The notes beneath the pieces are model-generated. The model saw nothing but the letters and a program-made list of their open reading frames with translations, ran no database searches and was not told where the DNA came from. Position numbers and translations under genes: made by a program. This document shows, piece by piece, positions 25,406 through 34,190 of a stretch of 64,000 nucleotides of DNA. Within the stretch, counting starts at the first letter, position 1. Every line of letters begins with the position of its first letter. This stretch comes from Actinomadura harenae. Lineage in GTDB: Bacteria; Actinomycetota; Actinomycetes; Streptosporangiales; Streptosporangiaceae. The DNA is taken from NCBI RefSeq assembly GCF_003696215.1, contig NZ_RFFG01000005.1, forward strand, positions 1 through 64,000, written 5' to 3'.

Positions 25406-27598
25406 CTATCCAAGCCCGCGCTCCCGCAACACCCGTCTCTGCTGCTCAAGCGCGACAAGATCACCGAAGAGCCGGTGATAGTCCTCAGCCTGCTCGGCCG
25501 GATTCAGCCGTCCGAGTTTAGACTTCACGTCCCCGATCTGCCGGGTGAGCAGGCGTTCCTGAATTCGGGCCAGCAAGGCTGCCGCATATCGGTCATCCGA
25601 TTCGGACGCGGACTGTGTCTGTTCGACTGCGAGCATGGTGATCAGGTCCTTGACCTGCGTGTTCGCGGCCTGCTCCAGGAGCCGGGAGATCCACTCCGAC
25701 GGATCCGCCGCCGACGCGACGCCCCCGGCCGCGCCGATGACGCCCCGGACGGTCGCGTGCGCGGGCACCAGGAACGCCTCGCCCGGGACCAGGTCGAACC
25801 CCGGCCCGACCACGGCCGGACGCTGCACGACCAGCTTCAGCAGCTCGCGCTCGAGCACGACGCCCGGATCGTGCGGGTCGAAGGCCGGGGTTTCGGGCCG
25901 CCCCGAATCCGTCGCCGGCTCGTCCCGTCCCTGTCCGGGCGGCCCGTAACCCGCCGAGCCGGACGGCCCGTATCCACCGTTGCCCTGCGAGCCGTACCCG
26001 CCGTGGCCCCGGGAGCCGTTCGGCCCGGCCTCGCCGCCGCCGTAGCCCTGACGCCCGCCACCGCCGTACCCCTGGCGGCCGCCGCCCTGACCGCCGTTGC
26101 CGTATCCCTGGCGCCCGCCGCCCTGGCCGTTGCCGTAGCCGCCGCCATTGCCGCGTCCGCCCTGGCCACCGCGCTGGCCGCTGCCCGGGTGCTGGCCCTG
26201 GCCCTGGCCGTTGCCGCCCTGCCGCTGCTGCCCGCCGGGCCCCTGGGCGCCCCGCCGGGCATGCTCGCGCTGGGACAGTTCGCGGACGCGCTGGAGCACG
26301 AACCGCTCGTCCATGATGCCGAGCCAGCGGTCCAGGTTGACCGCGTACATCTGGCGGAGCGCGCGGTCCTTGATGCGGGCGACGATCGGCGCGGCGGCGT
26401 CGAGGGCGGCGAGCCGTCCCTCGGTGGTGTTGAGGTCGTGCTCGCCGATCCTGGACCGGACGACGAACTCGAACAGCGGGGTGCGCGAGGCGACCAGGTC
26501 GCGCACGGCCGCCTCGCCGTGCTGGACGCGCAGGTCGCACGGGTCCAGGCCGTCCGGCTGGACGGCGACGAAGGTCTGCGTGACGAACTTCTGCTCGCCC
26601 TCGAACGCGCGCAGCGCCGCCTTCTGCCCGGCCGCGTCCCCGTCGAAGGTGAAGATCACCTCGCCGCGGAACTCGTCCTGGTCCATCAGCAGCCGGCGCA
26701 GGATCTTGATGTGCTCGTCCCCGAAGGACGTCCCGCAGGTCGCGACGGCCGTCGGCACGCCGGACAGGTGGCAGGCCATCACGTCGGTGTAGCCCTCGAC
26801 GACGACCGCCTGCCGGGACCGCGCGATCTCCTTCTTCGCCAGGTCGGCCCCGTACAGGACGTTCGACTTGTGGAAGAGGGGCGTCTCGGGGGTGTTCAGG
26901 TACTTCGGGCCTTCGTCATCGTCGTACAGCTTGCGCGCGCCGAACCCGACGACGTCGCCGGACAGGTCGCGGATCGGCCACATCAGGCGGCCGCGGAACC
27001 GGTCCATCGGCCCCCGGCGGCCCTCCTTGGCCAGCCCGGCGGTGATCATCTCGGCGTCGGCGAACCCGCGTCCGCGCAGGTGGCGGACCAGGGCCTCCCA
27101 CTCGCGCGGCGCGAACCCGACCCCGAACCGCTCGGCGTCGGCGGCCTCGAAACCCCGCCCGGACAGGAACCGGCGGCCGATCATGCCCTCGGGCGAGCGC
27201 AGGTTCTCGGCGAAGTACTCGGCCGCCACCCGGTGCGCCTCGACCAGCCGCGCCCGCTGCCCCGTCTCCTGCCGGGGCTGGAACGCGCCGCCCTCCTCGT
27301 ACCGGAGGTGGATGCCCGCCTTGGCGGCCAGCCGCTCGACGGCCTCGGAGAACGTCAGGTGGTCGATCTCCTGGACGAACTTGATCACGTCGCCGCCGGC
27401 CCCGCAGCCGAAGCAGTACCAGAGGCCCCGGGCCGGGGTGACGTTGAACGAGGGCGACTTCTCGTCGTGGAACGGGCAGAGCCCCTTGAGGTTGCCCCCG
27501 CCCGCGCTTCGCAGCTGGAGGAACTCGCCGATCACGGCGTCGATCGACGATCGCTCTCGTACGAGCGCTATGTCCTCATTACGAATCCGGCCTGCCAC
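25406..27598 (-). CDS. dnaG: DNA primase DnaG
   Basis: 730 aa. CHC2 zinc finger with C41, H44, C62 and C65 (CPFH and CFGC), the RNA-polymerase basic-groove region to about 250, and a TOPRIM core with VVVEGYTDVMA (265-275) and FTFDGDAAG (316-324). Residues about 450-560 form an exceptional Gly/Gln/Tyr/Arg/Asn-rich linker before the C-terminal helicase-binding domain (LERELLKLVVQRP). It is longer than usual for the family because of this linker. Makes RNA primers at the replication fork. GTG start; followed by the sigma-factor gene as in macromolecular-synthesis operons. Confidence 0.97.
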   Translation of the reverse strand: MAGRIRNEDIALVRERSSIDAVIGEFLQLRSAGGGNLKGLCPFHDEKSPSFNVTPARGLWYCFGCGAGGDVIKFVQEIDHLTFSEAVERLAAKAGIHLRYEEGGAFQPRQETGQRARLVEAHRVAAEYFAENLRSPEGMIGRRFLSGRGFEAADAERFGVGFAPREWEALVRHLRGRGFADAEMITAGLAKEGRRGPMDRFRGRLMWPIRDLSGDVVGFGARKLYDDDEGPKYLNTPETPLFHKSNVLYGADLAKKEIARSRQAVVVEGYTDVMACHLSGVPTAVATCGTSFGDEHIKILRRLLMDQDEFRGEVIFTFDGDAAGQKAALRAFEGEQKFVTQTFVAVQPDGLDPCDLRVQHGEAAVRDLVASRTPLFEFVVRSRIGEHDLNTTEGRLAALDAAAPIVARIKDRALRQMYAVNLDRWLGIMDERFVLQRVRELSQREHARRGAQGPGGQQRQGGNGQGQGQHPGSGQRGGQGGRGNGGGYGNGQGGGRQGYGNGGQGGGRQGYGGGGRQGYGGGEAGPNGSRGHGGYGSQGNGGYGPSGSAGYGPPGQGRDEPATDSGRPETPAFDPHDPGVVLERELLKLVVQRPAVVGPGFDLVPGEAFLVPAHATVRGVIGAAGGVASAADPSEWISRLLEQAANTQVKDLITMLAVEQTQSASESDDRYAAALLARIQERLLTRQIGDVKSKLGRLNPAEQAEDYHRLFGDLVALEQQRRVLRERGLG

Positions 27599-27687
27599 AG
27601 CGAACGAGTCTAGGCGCGCCCTCGGACAATCCGCGCCGGTCCGCCCCGATCACGCACCCCCGGCGTCCGGTGATCGCCCTCCCGCGA

Positions 27688-29088
27688 TCATCGGCCGTCG
27701 AGGGCGCGGCGGAGGCGGGTGAGGGCCGGGGGGATGTCCTCGGTGGAGATGGCGCCGTAGCCGAAGACGAGGCCGTTGGACGGGGGTTCGGTCACGGCGA
27801 AGTCGGAGAGCGGGAAGAGGGCGACGCCCTCGGCGTCGGCGGCCTGGACGGCCTGGACGTCGGACGGGGCGGAGAGGCGGGCGCTCAGGTGGAGGCCGGC
27901 GGCGGACGGGACGAGGGTGAGGCGGTCGGCGAGGCCGGTCGTGAGGGTGTCGGCGATGAGTTCGTGGCGTTCCTGGTAGACGCGGCGGGACCGGCGGATG
28001 TGGCGGGCGAGGAGGCCCTCGTCGATGAAGCGCGCCAGGGCGGCCTGGACGGGCGGGTCGCCGTGCCAGGACGTGACGTAGCGGGCCATCCGGAACGCGT
28101 CGTGGAGGGCGGGCGGGGCGACGAGGAAGCCGAGGCGCAGGACCGGGCGCATGAGCTTGGAGAACGTGCCGAGGTAGAGGACGCGCCCGTCCTCGTCCAG
28201 GGACTGGAGGGGTTCGATCGGGCGGCCGCCGAAGCGGTACTCGGTGTCGTAGTCGTCCTCGATGACGACGACGTCGCGGCGGCGGGCCCAGTCGAGCAGG
28301 GCGCGGCGGCGGGGCAGCGACATCGGCATGCCCAGCGGGAACTGGTGGGACGGGGTGAGGTAGACGGCGCGGACGTCGGGCGGGAGCGCGTCGACGCGCA
28401 GGCCCTCGGCGTCCACGGGGACGCCGGTCACGCGCAGGCCCTGGGAGCGGAACAGCAGCTGGGCGGGCGGGTAGCCGGGGTCCTCGACGGCGACGTGCGC
28501 GCCGGGTTCGAGCAGGACGCGTCCGACCAGGTCGAGCGCCTGCTGGATGCCGGACGTGACGATCACGTCGGACGCGCTCGCGCGGACCGACCGCGACACC
28601 CCGGCGTGCCGGGCGATCGCCTCGCGCAGGACGGGCAGCCCGGCCGGGTCGCCCACGTCGTGGGTCCTCGGGCGGAGCTCGGCCGCCATGAGCCGCCGCC
28701 ACGCCTCGTAGGGGAACAGGCGCGTGTCGGGGAGGCCCGCGCGCATGTCGTACGGGACGTCCTGGCGCCAGTACGGCCAGGCGCGCAGGCCGGTCCATTC
28801 GGGGCGGGGGCGGAGCGGGGAGGCGGCGGGCGCGTGCCGGGACGGCGCGGCCGACTCGCGGACGAACGTGCCCGCGCCGACGCGCGCCGTCAGGTACCCC
28901 TCGGCGGCGAGGCGGTCGTAGACGACCGAGACCGTGCCGCGCGAGACGGCGAGGCGGCGGGCGAGCTCGCGGGTGGCCGGGAGGGCCTCGCCCGCGCGGA
29001 GGCGGCCGTCCAGGACGGCGTCCCTGAGCTGCCGGTACAGGCTTCCGGTGAGGTCGCGGCGGTCGTCCAGGGTGATGTGCAGCTCCAC
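27688..29088 (-). CDS. MocR/PdxR-type regulator (GntR HTH + aminotransferase)
   Basis: 466 aa. Residues 1-75 are a GntR winged helix (GSLYRQLRDAVLDGRLRAGEALPATRELAR, then SRGTVSVVYDRLAAEGYL). The remainder is a fold-type I aminotransferase domain with SGIQQALDLVGRVLLEPG, EDDYDTEYRFGG and the PLP-lysine segment YLGTFSKLMRPVLRLG. Such proteins sense PLP or amino compounds and usually control the divergent gene, here a TIGR03086 protein whose start is 82 nt away. The shared intergenic region holds repeated ATTGG elements that may be its binding site. Confidence 0.9.
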   Translation of the reverse strand: MELHITLDDRRDLTGSLYRQLRDAVLDGRLRAGEALPATRELARRLAVSRGTVSVVYDRLAAEGYLTARVGAGTFVRESAAPSRHAPAASPLRPRPEWTGLRAWPYWRQDVPYDMRAGLPDTRLFPYEAWRRLMAAELRPRTHDVGDPAGLPVLREAIARHAGVSRSVRASASDVIVTSGIQQALDLVGRVLLEPGAHVAVEDPGYPPAQLLFRSQGLRVTGVPVDAEGLRVDALPPDVRAVYLTPSHQFPLGMPMSLPRRRALLDWARRRDVVVIEDDYDTEYRFGGRPIEPLQSLDEDGRVLYLGTFSKLMRPVLRLGFLVAPPALHDAFRMARYVTSWHGDPPVQAALARFIDEGLLARHIRRSRRVYQERHELIADTLTTGLADRLTLVPSAAGLHLSARLSAPSDVQAVQAADAEGVALFPLSDFAVTEPPSNGLVFGYGAISTEDIPPALTRLRRALDGR

Positions 29089-29169
29089 GCGCGCAGTCTA
29101 GATTGGCACAGTGGCCCGGGTCGATATTGGATCTGGACGTAGGCCATTCCGGGTTCCTACGGTGAACCC

Positions 29170-29790
29170 ATGGACGTGCTGACTGAACTTCTCTCCTCGG
29201 ACTTCCGCGACCTGGACCGCCGGGCGCTCGCCTTCTTCGCCTCCCTGACCACCACGATCAAGCCCGCCGACCTGGCCCGTCCGACGCCCTGCCCCGACTG
29301 GACGCTGCACGGCCTGCTCCGGCACCAGGTCGGCCAGGACGAGGGGTTCGCGGCGGCCGCGCGGGGCGAGGGGGACGCCCTGGCGGCGTGGCGGGGCGGC
29401 TCGCTCGGCGACGACCCGCACGCGGCGGTCGTGGCGTCCGGGCGGCTGGTGACCGGGGCGTTCGCGGACGACGCCGTCCTGGACCGCGAGTTCGCGCTGC
29501 CCGAGGTGCGCGACGGCGGGCTGTACCCGGCGCGGCTGGCGATCACGTTCCACGTGGTCGACCTGGTCGTGCACGCGTGGGACGTCGCCGCCGCGCTCGG
29601 CCTGCCCTGGGAGCCGGACGACGAGCTGGTCGAGGCGTCCCTGAAGGTCGCCGCGATCGTCCCGGACGACGCCGCGTCGCGCGCCCCGGGCGAGTCGTTC
29701 GCGCCGTCCCTGCCCTCTGCCGGACGCGGCGGACGCGAGCGGCTCCTGACGCTCCTCGGCCGCGACCCCGCCTGGCGTCCGGCCGTCTGA
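29170..29790 (+). CDS. TIGR03086-family metal-binding protein (DinB/maleylpyruvate isomerase-like)
   Basis: 206 aa. The family pattern is unmistakable: PADLARPTPCPDWTLHGLLRHQVGQ near residues 36-60 with a metal-ligand His, and LAITFHVVDLVVHAWDVAAALG with the second His pair. These four-helix proteins relate to mycothiol-dependent maleylpyruvate isomerase and bind a metal ion; the individual reaction is unknown. It is divergent from the MocR regulator. Its stop is followed by an 18-bp direct repeat (29789-29806 and 29811-29828). Confidence 0.88.
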   Translation: MDVLTELLSSDFRDLDRRALAFFASLTTTIKPADLARPTPCPDWTLHGLLRHQVGQDEGFAAAARGEGDALAAWRGGSLGDDPHAAVVASGRLVTGAFADDAVLDREFALPEVRDGGLYPARLAITFHVVDLVVHAWDVAAALGLPWEPDDELVEASLKVAAIVPDDAASRAPGESFAPSLPSAGRGGRERLLTLLGRDPAWRPAV

Positions 29791-29834
29791 CCGGGCCGGG
29801 CACCTGACCCGACCGGGCCGGGCACCTGGAGGAG

Positions 29835-30200
29835 TCAGTCCACGCCGGTGCCGCTGTAGAAGGAGATCTTCCATTGGATCTTCTTCTGCTGGGAGCGGAG
29901 CAGGCGGATCTGGTCCTCGACGCGGCGGTCGTGGTCCTGGAGCAGCGCGAGCCGCTCGGCGAAGGTCTCCGCGCCGCCGCGGGCGAGCTCGGAGTAGCGG
30001 AGCATCTCGGCGATCGGCATGCCGGTCTCGCGCAGGCAGCGCAGCATGCCGAGCCAGTTGAGGTCGTCGTCGCTGAACACCCGCCGTCCGGACGCGTTGC
30101 GCGCGATGCCGTCCAGCAGGCCGATCTTCTCGTAGTACCTGAGGGTGTCGATGCTGAAGCCGCTCTTCTCGGCGGTCTCGGACGGAGAGTAGGAGCTCAC
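29835..30200 (-). CDS. MerR-family transcriptional regulator
   Basis: 121 aa. HTH and wing: SPSETAEKSGFSIDTLRYYEKIG, then GRRVFSDDDLNWLGMLRCLRETGM, then a dimerisation coiled coil (LQDHDRRVEDQIRLLRSQQKKIQWK). No clear Cys metal site, so it probably senses a small molecule. GTG at 30200 is 7 nt after a -10 (AATCCT) with a 19-bp-spaced TTGACC, so the message is probably leaderless. A longer reading would start within or beyond the operator. Divergent from the LLM oxidoreductase. Confidence 0.87.
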   Translation of the reverse strand: MSSYSPSETAEKSGFSIDTLRYYEKIGLLDGIARNASGRRVFSDDDLNWLGMLRCLRETGMPIAEMLRYSELARGGAETFAERLALLQDHDRRVEDQIRLLRSQQKKIQWKISFYSGTGVD

Positions 30201-30207
30201 AAAGGTC

Positions 30208-30238
30208 AGGATTCCACCTGGAGTCCGCTCCAGGTCAA
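30208..30238 (-). promoter_or_regulatory. MerR-type promoter of the merR gene with perfect operator
   Basis: TTGACC (-35, 30233-30238) and AATCCT (-10, 30208-30213) are 19 bp apart, the elongated spacing of MerR-controlled promoters. The spacer contains the perfect palindrome ACCTGGAGTCCGCTCCAGGT (30216-30235). The start codon lies 7 nt beyond the -10. Confidence 0.75.
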
Positions 30239-30247
30239 CCATGGCCC

Positions 30248-30278
30248 TTGACCCGGAGTGCCCTCCAGGTCGGAGACT
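30248..30278 (+). promoter_or_regulatory. MerR-type promoter of the LLM oxidoreductase gene
   Basis: TTGACC (30248-30253) and GAGACT (30273-30278) are 19 bp apart. The spacer carries ACCCGGAGTGCCCTCCAGGT (30251-30270), a one-mismatch-per-arm version of the operator on the merR side. The ATG starts 7 nt after the -10. Confidence 0.75.
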
Positions 30279-30285
30279 CGGTTCC

Positions 30286-31155
30286 ATGCGCATCGGACTT
30301 CAGGTACCCAGCTTCACCTTCCCCGGCGGCGCCGGGCGGATCGCGGCGGAGTACGGCCGGATGGCCCGCGAAGCCGACCAGGCCGGGCTCGACTCGCTCT
30401 GGGTGATGGACCACTTCTTCCAGATCCAGAGCGTCGGGTCCGCCGAGGAGCCCATGCTCGAGAGCTACTCGGCGCTCGCGTACGCGGCGGCGCTCACGAC
30501 GAACATCACGCTCGGCACGATGGTGACCGGTGTGAGCTACCGGTCTCCCGGCCTGCTGGTCAAGACCGTCACGACGCTGGACGTGCTGTCCGGCGGGCGG
30601 GCGTGGCTCGGCGTCGGCGCGGCCTGGAACGACGAGGAGTCGCGCGGTCTCGGCCTGAACTTCCCGCCGACGGCCGAGCGGTTCGAGCTGCTGGAGGACG
30701 CGCTCCGGCTGGCCCATCGGATGTGGAAGGGGGACGAGAGCGCGTTCGAGGGCGCGCGGGTCTCGGCGGAGCGTCCGCTGAACTCGCCGCAGTCGCTGCG
30801 CCGTCCGCACCCGCCGATCCTGGTCGGCGGGATGGGCGAGAAGAAGACGCTGCGGTTCGTCGCGAAGTACGCGGACGCCTGCAACATCTTCGACGGCGAC
30901 CAGCTGCCGCACAAGCTGGACGTGCTGCGCGAGCACTGCGAGCGCGAGGGCCGCGACTACGCCGACATCGAGAAGACGTCCCTGACGACCCTGCCCGAGG
31001 GCGGTTCGGCCGGGCAGGCCGTCGAGACGGCCGGACGGCTCGCCGAGGCCGGAATCGACCACGTGATCTTCTCCCAGCGCCCCGGCCAGGACATCGCGAG
31101 CCTGCTCGGCGGGGCCCGCGCCGAGGTCGAGAAGATCGTCCCGGCGGGCCGCTGA
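30286..31155 (+). CDS. LLM-class F420-dependent oxidoreductase
   Basis: 289 aa, luciferase-like TIM barrel. It opens MRIGLQVPSFTFPGGAGRIA and has LDSLWVMDHFFQ, LTTNITLGTMVTGVSYRSP and VTTLDVLSGGRAWLGVGAAW, the F420-subclass signature. ATG at 30286 fits the N-terminus of the family exactly and lies 7 nt past a MerR-type -10, so translation is likely leaderless. Reaction substrate unknown. The divergent MerR protein should activate it by untwisting the 19-bp spacer. Confidence 0.92.
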   Translation: MRIGLQVPSFTFPGGAGRIAAEYGRMAREADQAGLDSLWVMDHFFQIQSVGSAEEPMLESYSALAYAAALTTNITLGTMVTGVSYRSPGLLVKTVTTLDVLSGGRAWLGVGAAWNDEESRGLGLNFPPTAERFELLEDALRLAHRMWKGDESAFEGARVSAERPLNSPQSLRRPHPPILVGGMGEKKTLRFVAKYADACNIFDGDQLPHKLDVLREHCEREGRDYADIEKTSLTTLPEGGSAGQAVETAGRLAEAGIDHVIFSQRPGQDIASLLGGARAEVEKIVPAGR

Positions 31156-31233
31156 CCTCAGGCGGGGACGCGACGGGCCCGGACAGGGCGGGGCGGCGGT
31201 CCCGGCACGGCGGACGGCCCATAAGGTCGGGGC

Positions 31234-32523
31234 ATGGGTTCGTTCCGCCAGGCCGGGACCGTCGTCACCGGCCACCGCTTCCCCGTTCCGCTCGACCACG
31301 ACGACCCGGACGGGCCGCGGATCGAGGTGTTCGCCCGCGAGGTCGTCGCGTCCGCGCACGCCGGCCGCGACGACCTGCCGTGGCTGCTGTTCCTCCAGGG
31401 CGGGCCGGGGTACGGGTCGCCGCGTCCGTCCGGGCGGGAGGGCTGGCTGAACCGGGCGCTGTCGGACTTCCGCGTCCTGCTGCTGGACCAGCGCGGTACC
31501 GGCCTGTCCACGCCGGTGACGGCGCGGCGGGTGGCGGCGCTCGGCGGCCCGGCCGAGCAGGCCCGGTACCTGACCCGGTTCCGCGCCGACTCGATCGTCC
31601 TGGACGCCGAGCTGATCCGCCGCGAGCTGCTCGGCGACACCCCGTGGACGATCCTCGGGCAGAGCTACGGCGGGTTCTGCGTGAACACCTACCTGTCGTT
31701 CGCGCCCGAGGGCGTCCGGGAGGCGCTGGTCACGGGCGGCACGCCCGGTCTGGCCGCGGCCGCCGAGGACGTGTACCGGCGGACGTACCCGCGCGTCGCC
31801 GCCAAGAACGCCGCGTTCTACGACCGCTACCCCGGCGACATCGACCTCGTCCGCGACATCGCGCGGCGGCTCGCGGGCCACGACGAGCGGATGCCGAACG
31901 GGCGGCGGCTGACCGTCGAGGGCTTCCAGTCGCTCGGCCTCATGCTCGGCATGGGCGACGGCGCCGACCGCATGCACTACCTCCTGGAACCGGCCTTCGC
32001 GGACGGCGGGCCCGAGCTGTCGGAGGTCTTCCTCCAGCAGGCCGGGGCGCTCCTCAGCCACACCGACGCGCCGATCCACATCGTCCTGCACGAGGCGATC
32101 TACGGGCAGGGCTCGAACCCGACCGGGTGGGCGGCGCAGCGCGTCCGCGACGAGTTCCCCGAGTTCGCCCCGGACCCGGACGACCGCGACCCGCTGCTGT
32201 TCACCGGCGAGATGATCTACCCGTGGATGGTCGCGGACGACCCGTCCCTGGCGCCGCTGCGCGAGGCCGCCGACCTGCTCGCCGAGCACGACGACTGGCC
32301 CGCGCTGTACGACCCGGCGCGGCTGCGCGGCAACGACGTCCCGGTCAGCGCCGCCGTCTACCACGACGACATGTACGTGGACTTCGAGCTGTCGATGGAG
32401 ACCGTCCAGTCCGTCGGGAGCGCCCGCGCGTGGGTCACCAACGAGTGGGAGCACGACGGGCTGCGCGTGAGCGACGGGCAGGTCCTGGACCGTCTCCTCC
32501 GCATGTCCCGCGGCGAGGTCTGA
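31234..32523 (+). CDS. Alpha/beta-hydrolase, S33 proline iminopeptidase-like
   Basis: 429 aa, cytoplasmic. Oxyanion-region LPWLLFLQGGPGYGSPRP, LLLDQRGTGLSTP and nucleophile elbow GQSYGGFC (Ser) match the S33 prolyl aminopeptidase group. The C-terminal part supplies EHDDW and WVTNEWEHDGLR, the likely acid and catalytic His. It should release N-terminal proline or another residue from small peptides; this fits the convergent dipeptide/oligopeptide transporter operon 33 nt away, though the two are not co-transcribed. Confidence 0.87.
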   Translation: MGSFRQAGTVVTGHRFPVPLDHDDPDGPRIEVFAREVVASAHAGRDDLPWLLFLQGGPGYGSPRPSGREGWLNRALSDFRVLLLDQRGTGLSTPVTARRVAALGGPAEQARYLTRFRADSIVLDAELIRRELLGDTPWTILGQSYGGFCVNTYLSFAPEGVREALVTGGTPGLAAAAEDVYRRTYPRVAAKNAAFYDRYPGDIDLVRDIARRLAGHDERMPNGRRLTVEGFQSLGLMLGMGDGADRMHYLLEPAFADGGPELSEVFLQQAGALLSHTDAPIHIVLHEAIYGQGSNPTGWAAQRVRDEFPEFAPDPDDRDPLLFTGEMIYPWMVADDPSLAPLREAADLLAEHDDWPALYDPARLRGNDVPVSAAVYHDDMYVDFELSMETVQSVGSARAWVTNEWEHDGLRVSDGQVLDRLLRMSRGEV

Positions 32524-32555
32524 GACCCGCCCTCCCCAGGCCCCAGGCTCCCCCG

Positions 32556-34190
32556 TCAGACGACGGGGTCCAGGGCGACCAGCCTGGGGACGGCCGCCAG
32601 CAGTTCGCGGGTGTAGCCGTCCTCGGGGTGGTCGTAGACGGTGTCGACGTCGCCGGTCTCGACGACGCGTCCGGCGCGCATGACGGCGACGCGGTCGCAG
32701 ACCCGCCGGACGACGGCGAGGTCGTGCGAGACGAACAGCAGCGCCAGGTCGCGTTCGGCGCGGAGCTCGGCGAGCAGCGCGAGGATCTGCGCCTGCGTCG
32801 AGACGTCCAGGGACGTCACGGGCTCGTCGCAGACCAGCAGGCGCGGGCCGGGCCCGAGCGCGCGGGCGATGCCGACGCGCTGGCGCTGCCCGCCGGAGAA
32901 CTCGTGCGGGTAGGCGTCGTAGCGGCCGGGGTCGAGGCCGACGCGGTCCATCAGGTCGCGCGCGGTGCGCTCGGCGCCGGGCTCGCCGAGGACGCGCAGC
33001 GGGTCGGCGATGCTGTCGCCGACCGTGCGGCGCGGGTTGAGCGAGGCCAGCGGGTCCTGGAACACCATCTGGAGGTCGCGGCGCGAGGGCCGCAGGTCGC
33101 GGGCGGAGAGCCGGGTGACGTCGCGTCCGGCGAACTCGATCCGCCCGGAGGACGGCGCGAGCAGCCGCACGACCAGCCGCGCGAGGGTCGTCTTCCCGCT
33201 GCCGCTCTCCCCCACGACGCCGAGGGCCTCACCGGGCGCGACCTCCAGCGACACCCCGTCCACCGCCGGAACGGCCCGCCTCCGCAGCGGCGGCCCCGAC
33301 ACGAAGTCGCGCCGCAGATCGGTGACGCGCAGCAAGGGCTCCCGCCCCCGCGGCGGCTCGTGGCCTTCCGTGGCGCCGGGCGCCTCCGGGCGCGCCGGAG
33401 AGGTCACGCGGAGGCGCGGCGCGTCCAGGCGGGGGACGGACCGGAGGAGCTCGCGCGTGTAGCGGGCGGACGGGGTCCGCAGGACGCCGTCGACCGGCCC
33501 GTGCTCGACCGCGACGCCGTCCCGCATGACCAGGACGTCGTCGGCGGTCTCGGCGACGACGCCGAAGTCATGGCTGACCAGCAGCAACGCCATTCCGGTG
33601 TCGGTGCGGAGCTCGTCCAGGAGGGCGAGCAGGCGGGCCTGGACGGTGACGTCGAGGGCGGTGGTCGGTTCGTCCGCGACCAGGACGCGGGGCTCCAGCG
33701 CCAGGGCCATCGCGATCAGGGCGCGCTGGACCATGCCGCCGGAGAACTCGTGCGGGTGGGCGCGGGCGCGGCGCGGCGCGTCCGGGATGCCGACGCGGTC
33801 CAGGACCTCGACGGCCTTCGCCGCGGCGGCGCGGCGCGACGCGCCCGTGTGGACGCGGTACACCTCCGCGATCTGGTCGCCGACGCGCAGGTAGGGGTCG
33901 AGGGACGACAGCGGGTCCTGGAACACCATCGCGATCCGGCCGCCGCGCAGCCGCCGGAGGTCGGCGCCGGACGCGGCGAGCACGTCCGTGCCGTCCAGGA
34001 GGACCGAGCCGGTGACGTCCGCGCCGACGTGCAGGCGGGCCAGGGCGAGCGCGAGGCTGCTCTTGCCCGAGCCGGACTCGCCGACGACGCCGAGCGCGCG
34101 GCCGGGTTCCAGGTCGAACGAGACGCCGCCGACGGCCTCGCGGTCGCCGAAGCGGACCCGCAGGTCGCGGACGGAGAGGACGGGGGTCAT
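32556..34190 (-). CDS. Fused dual ATPase of a peptide/nickel-type ABC importer (DppD-DppF)
   Basis: 544 aa with two complete ABC domains. The first (about 1-260) has GESGSGKSSLALAL and FSGGMVQRALIAMAL; the second (about 290-540) has GESGSGKTTLARL and FSGGQRQRVGIARAL. Each carries a Walker B (VLVADEPTTALD and LLVCDEPVTSLD). The halves correspond to DppD and DppF, joined by a short linker, a common actinobacterial fusion. ATG at 34190 overlaps the permease stop as ATGA. It powers import by the operon's two permeases. Confidence 0.95.
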   Translation of the reverse strand: MTPVLSVRDLRVRFGDREAVGGVSFDLEPGRALGVVGESGSGKSSLALALARLHVGADVTGSVLLDGTDVLAASGADLRRLRGGRIAMVFQDPLSSLDPYLRVGDQIAEVYRVHTGASRRAAAAKAVEVLDRVGIPDAPRRARAHPHEFSGGMVQRALIAMALALEPRVLVADEPTTALDVTVQARLLALLDELRTDTGMALLLVSHDFGVVAETADDVLVMRDGVAVEHGPVDGVLRTPSARYTRELLRSVPRLDAPRLRVTSPARPEAPGATEGHEPPRGREPLLRVTDLRRDFVSGPPLRRRAVPAVDGVSLEVAPGEALGVVGESGSGKTTLARLVVRLLAPSSGRIEFAGRDVTRLSARDLRPSRRDLQMVFQDPLASLNPRRTVGDSIADPLRVLGEPGAERTARDLMDRVGLDPGRYDAYPHEFSGGQRQRVGIARALGPGPRLLVCDEPVTSLDVSTQAQILALLAELRAERDLALLFVSHDLAVVRRVCDRVAVMRAGRVVETGDVDTVYDHPEDGYTRELLAAVPRLVALDPVV

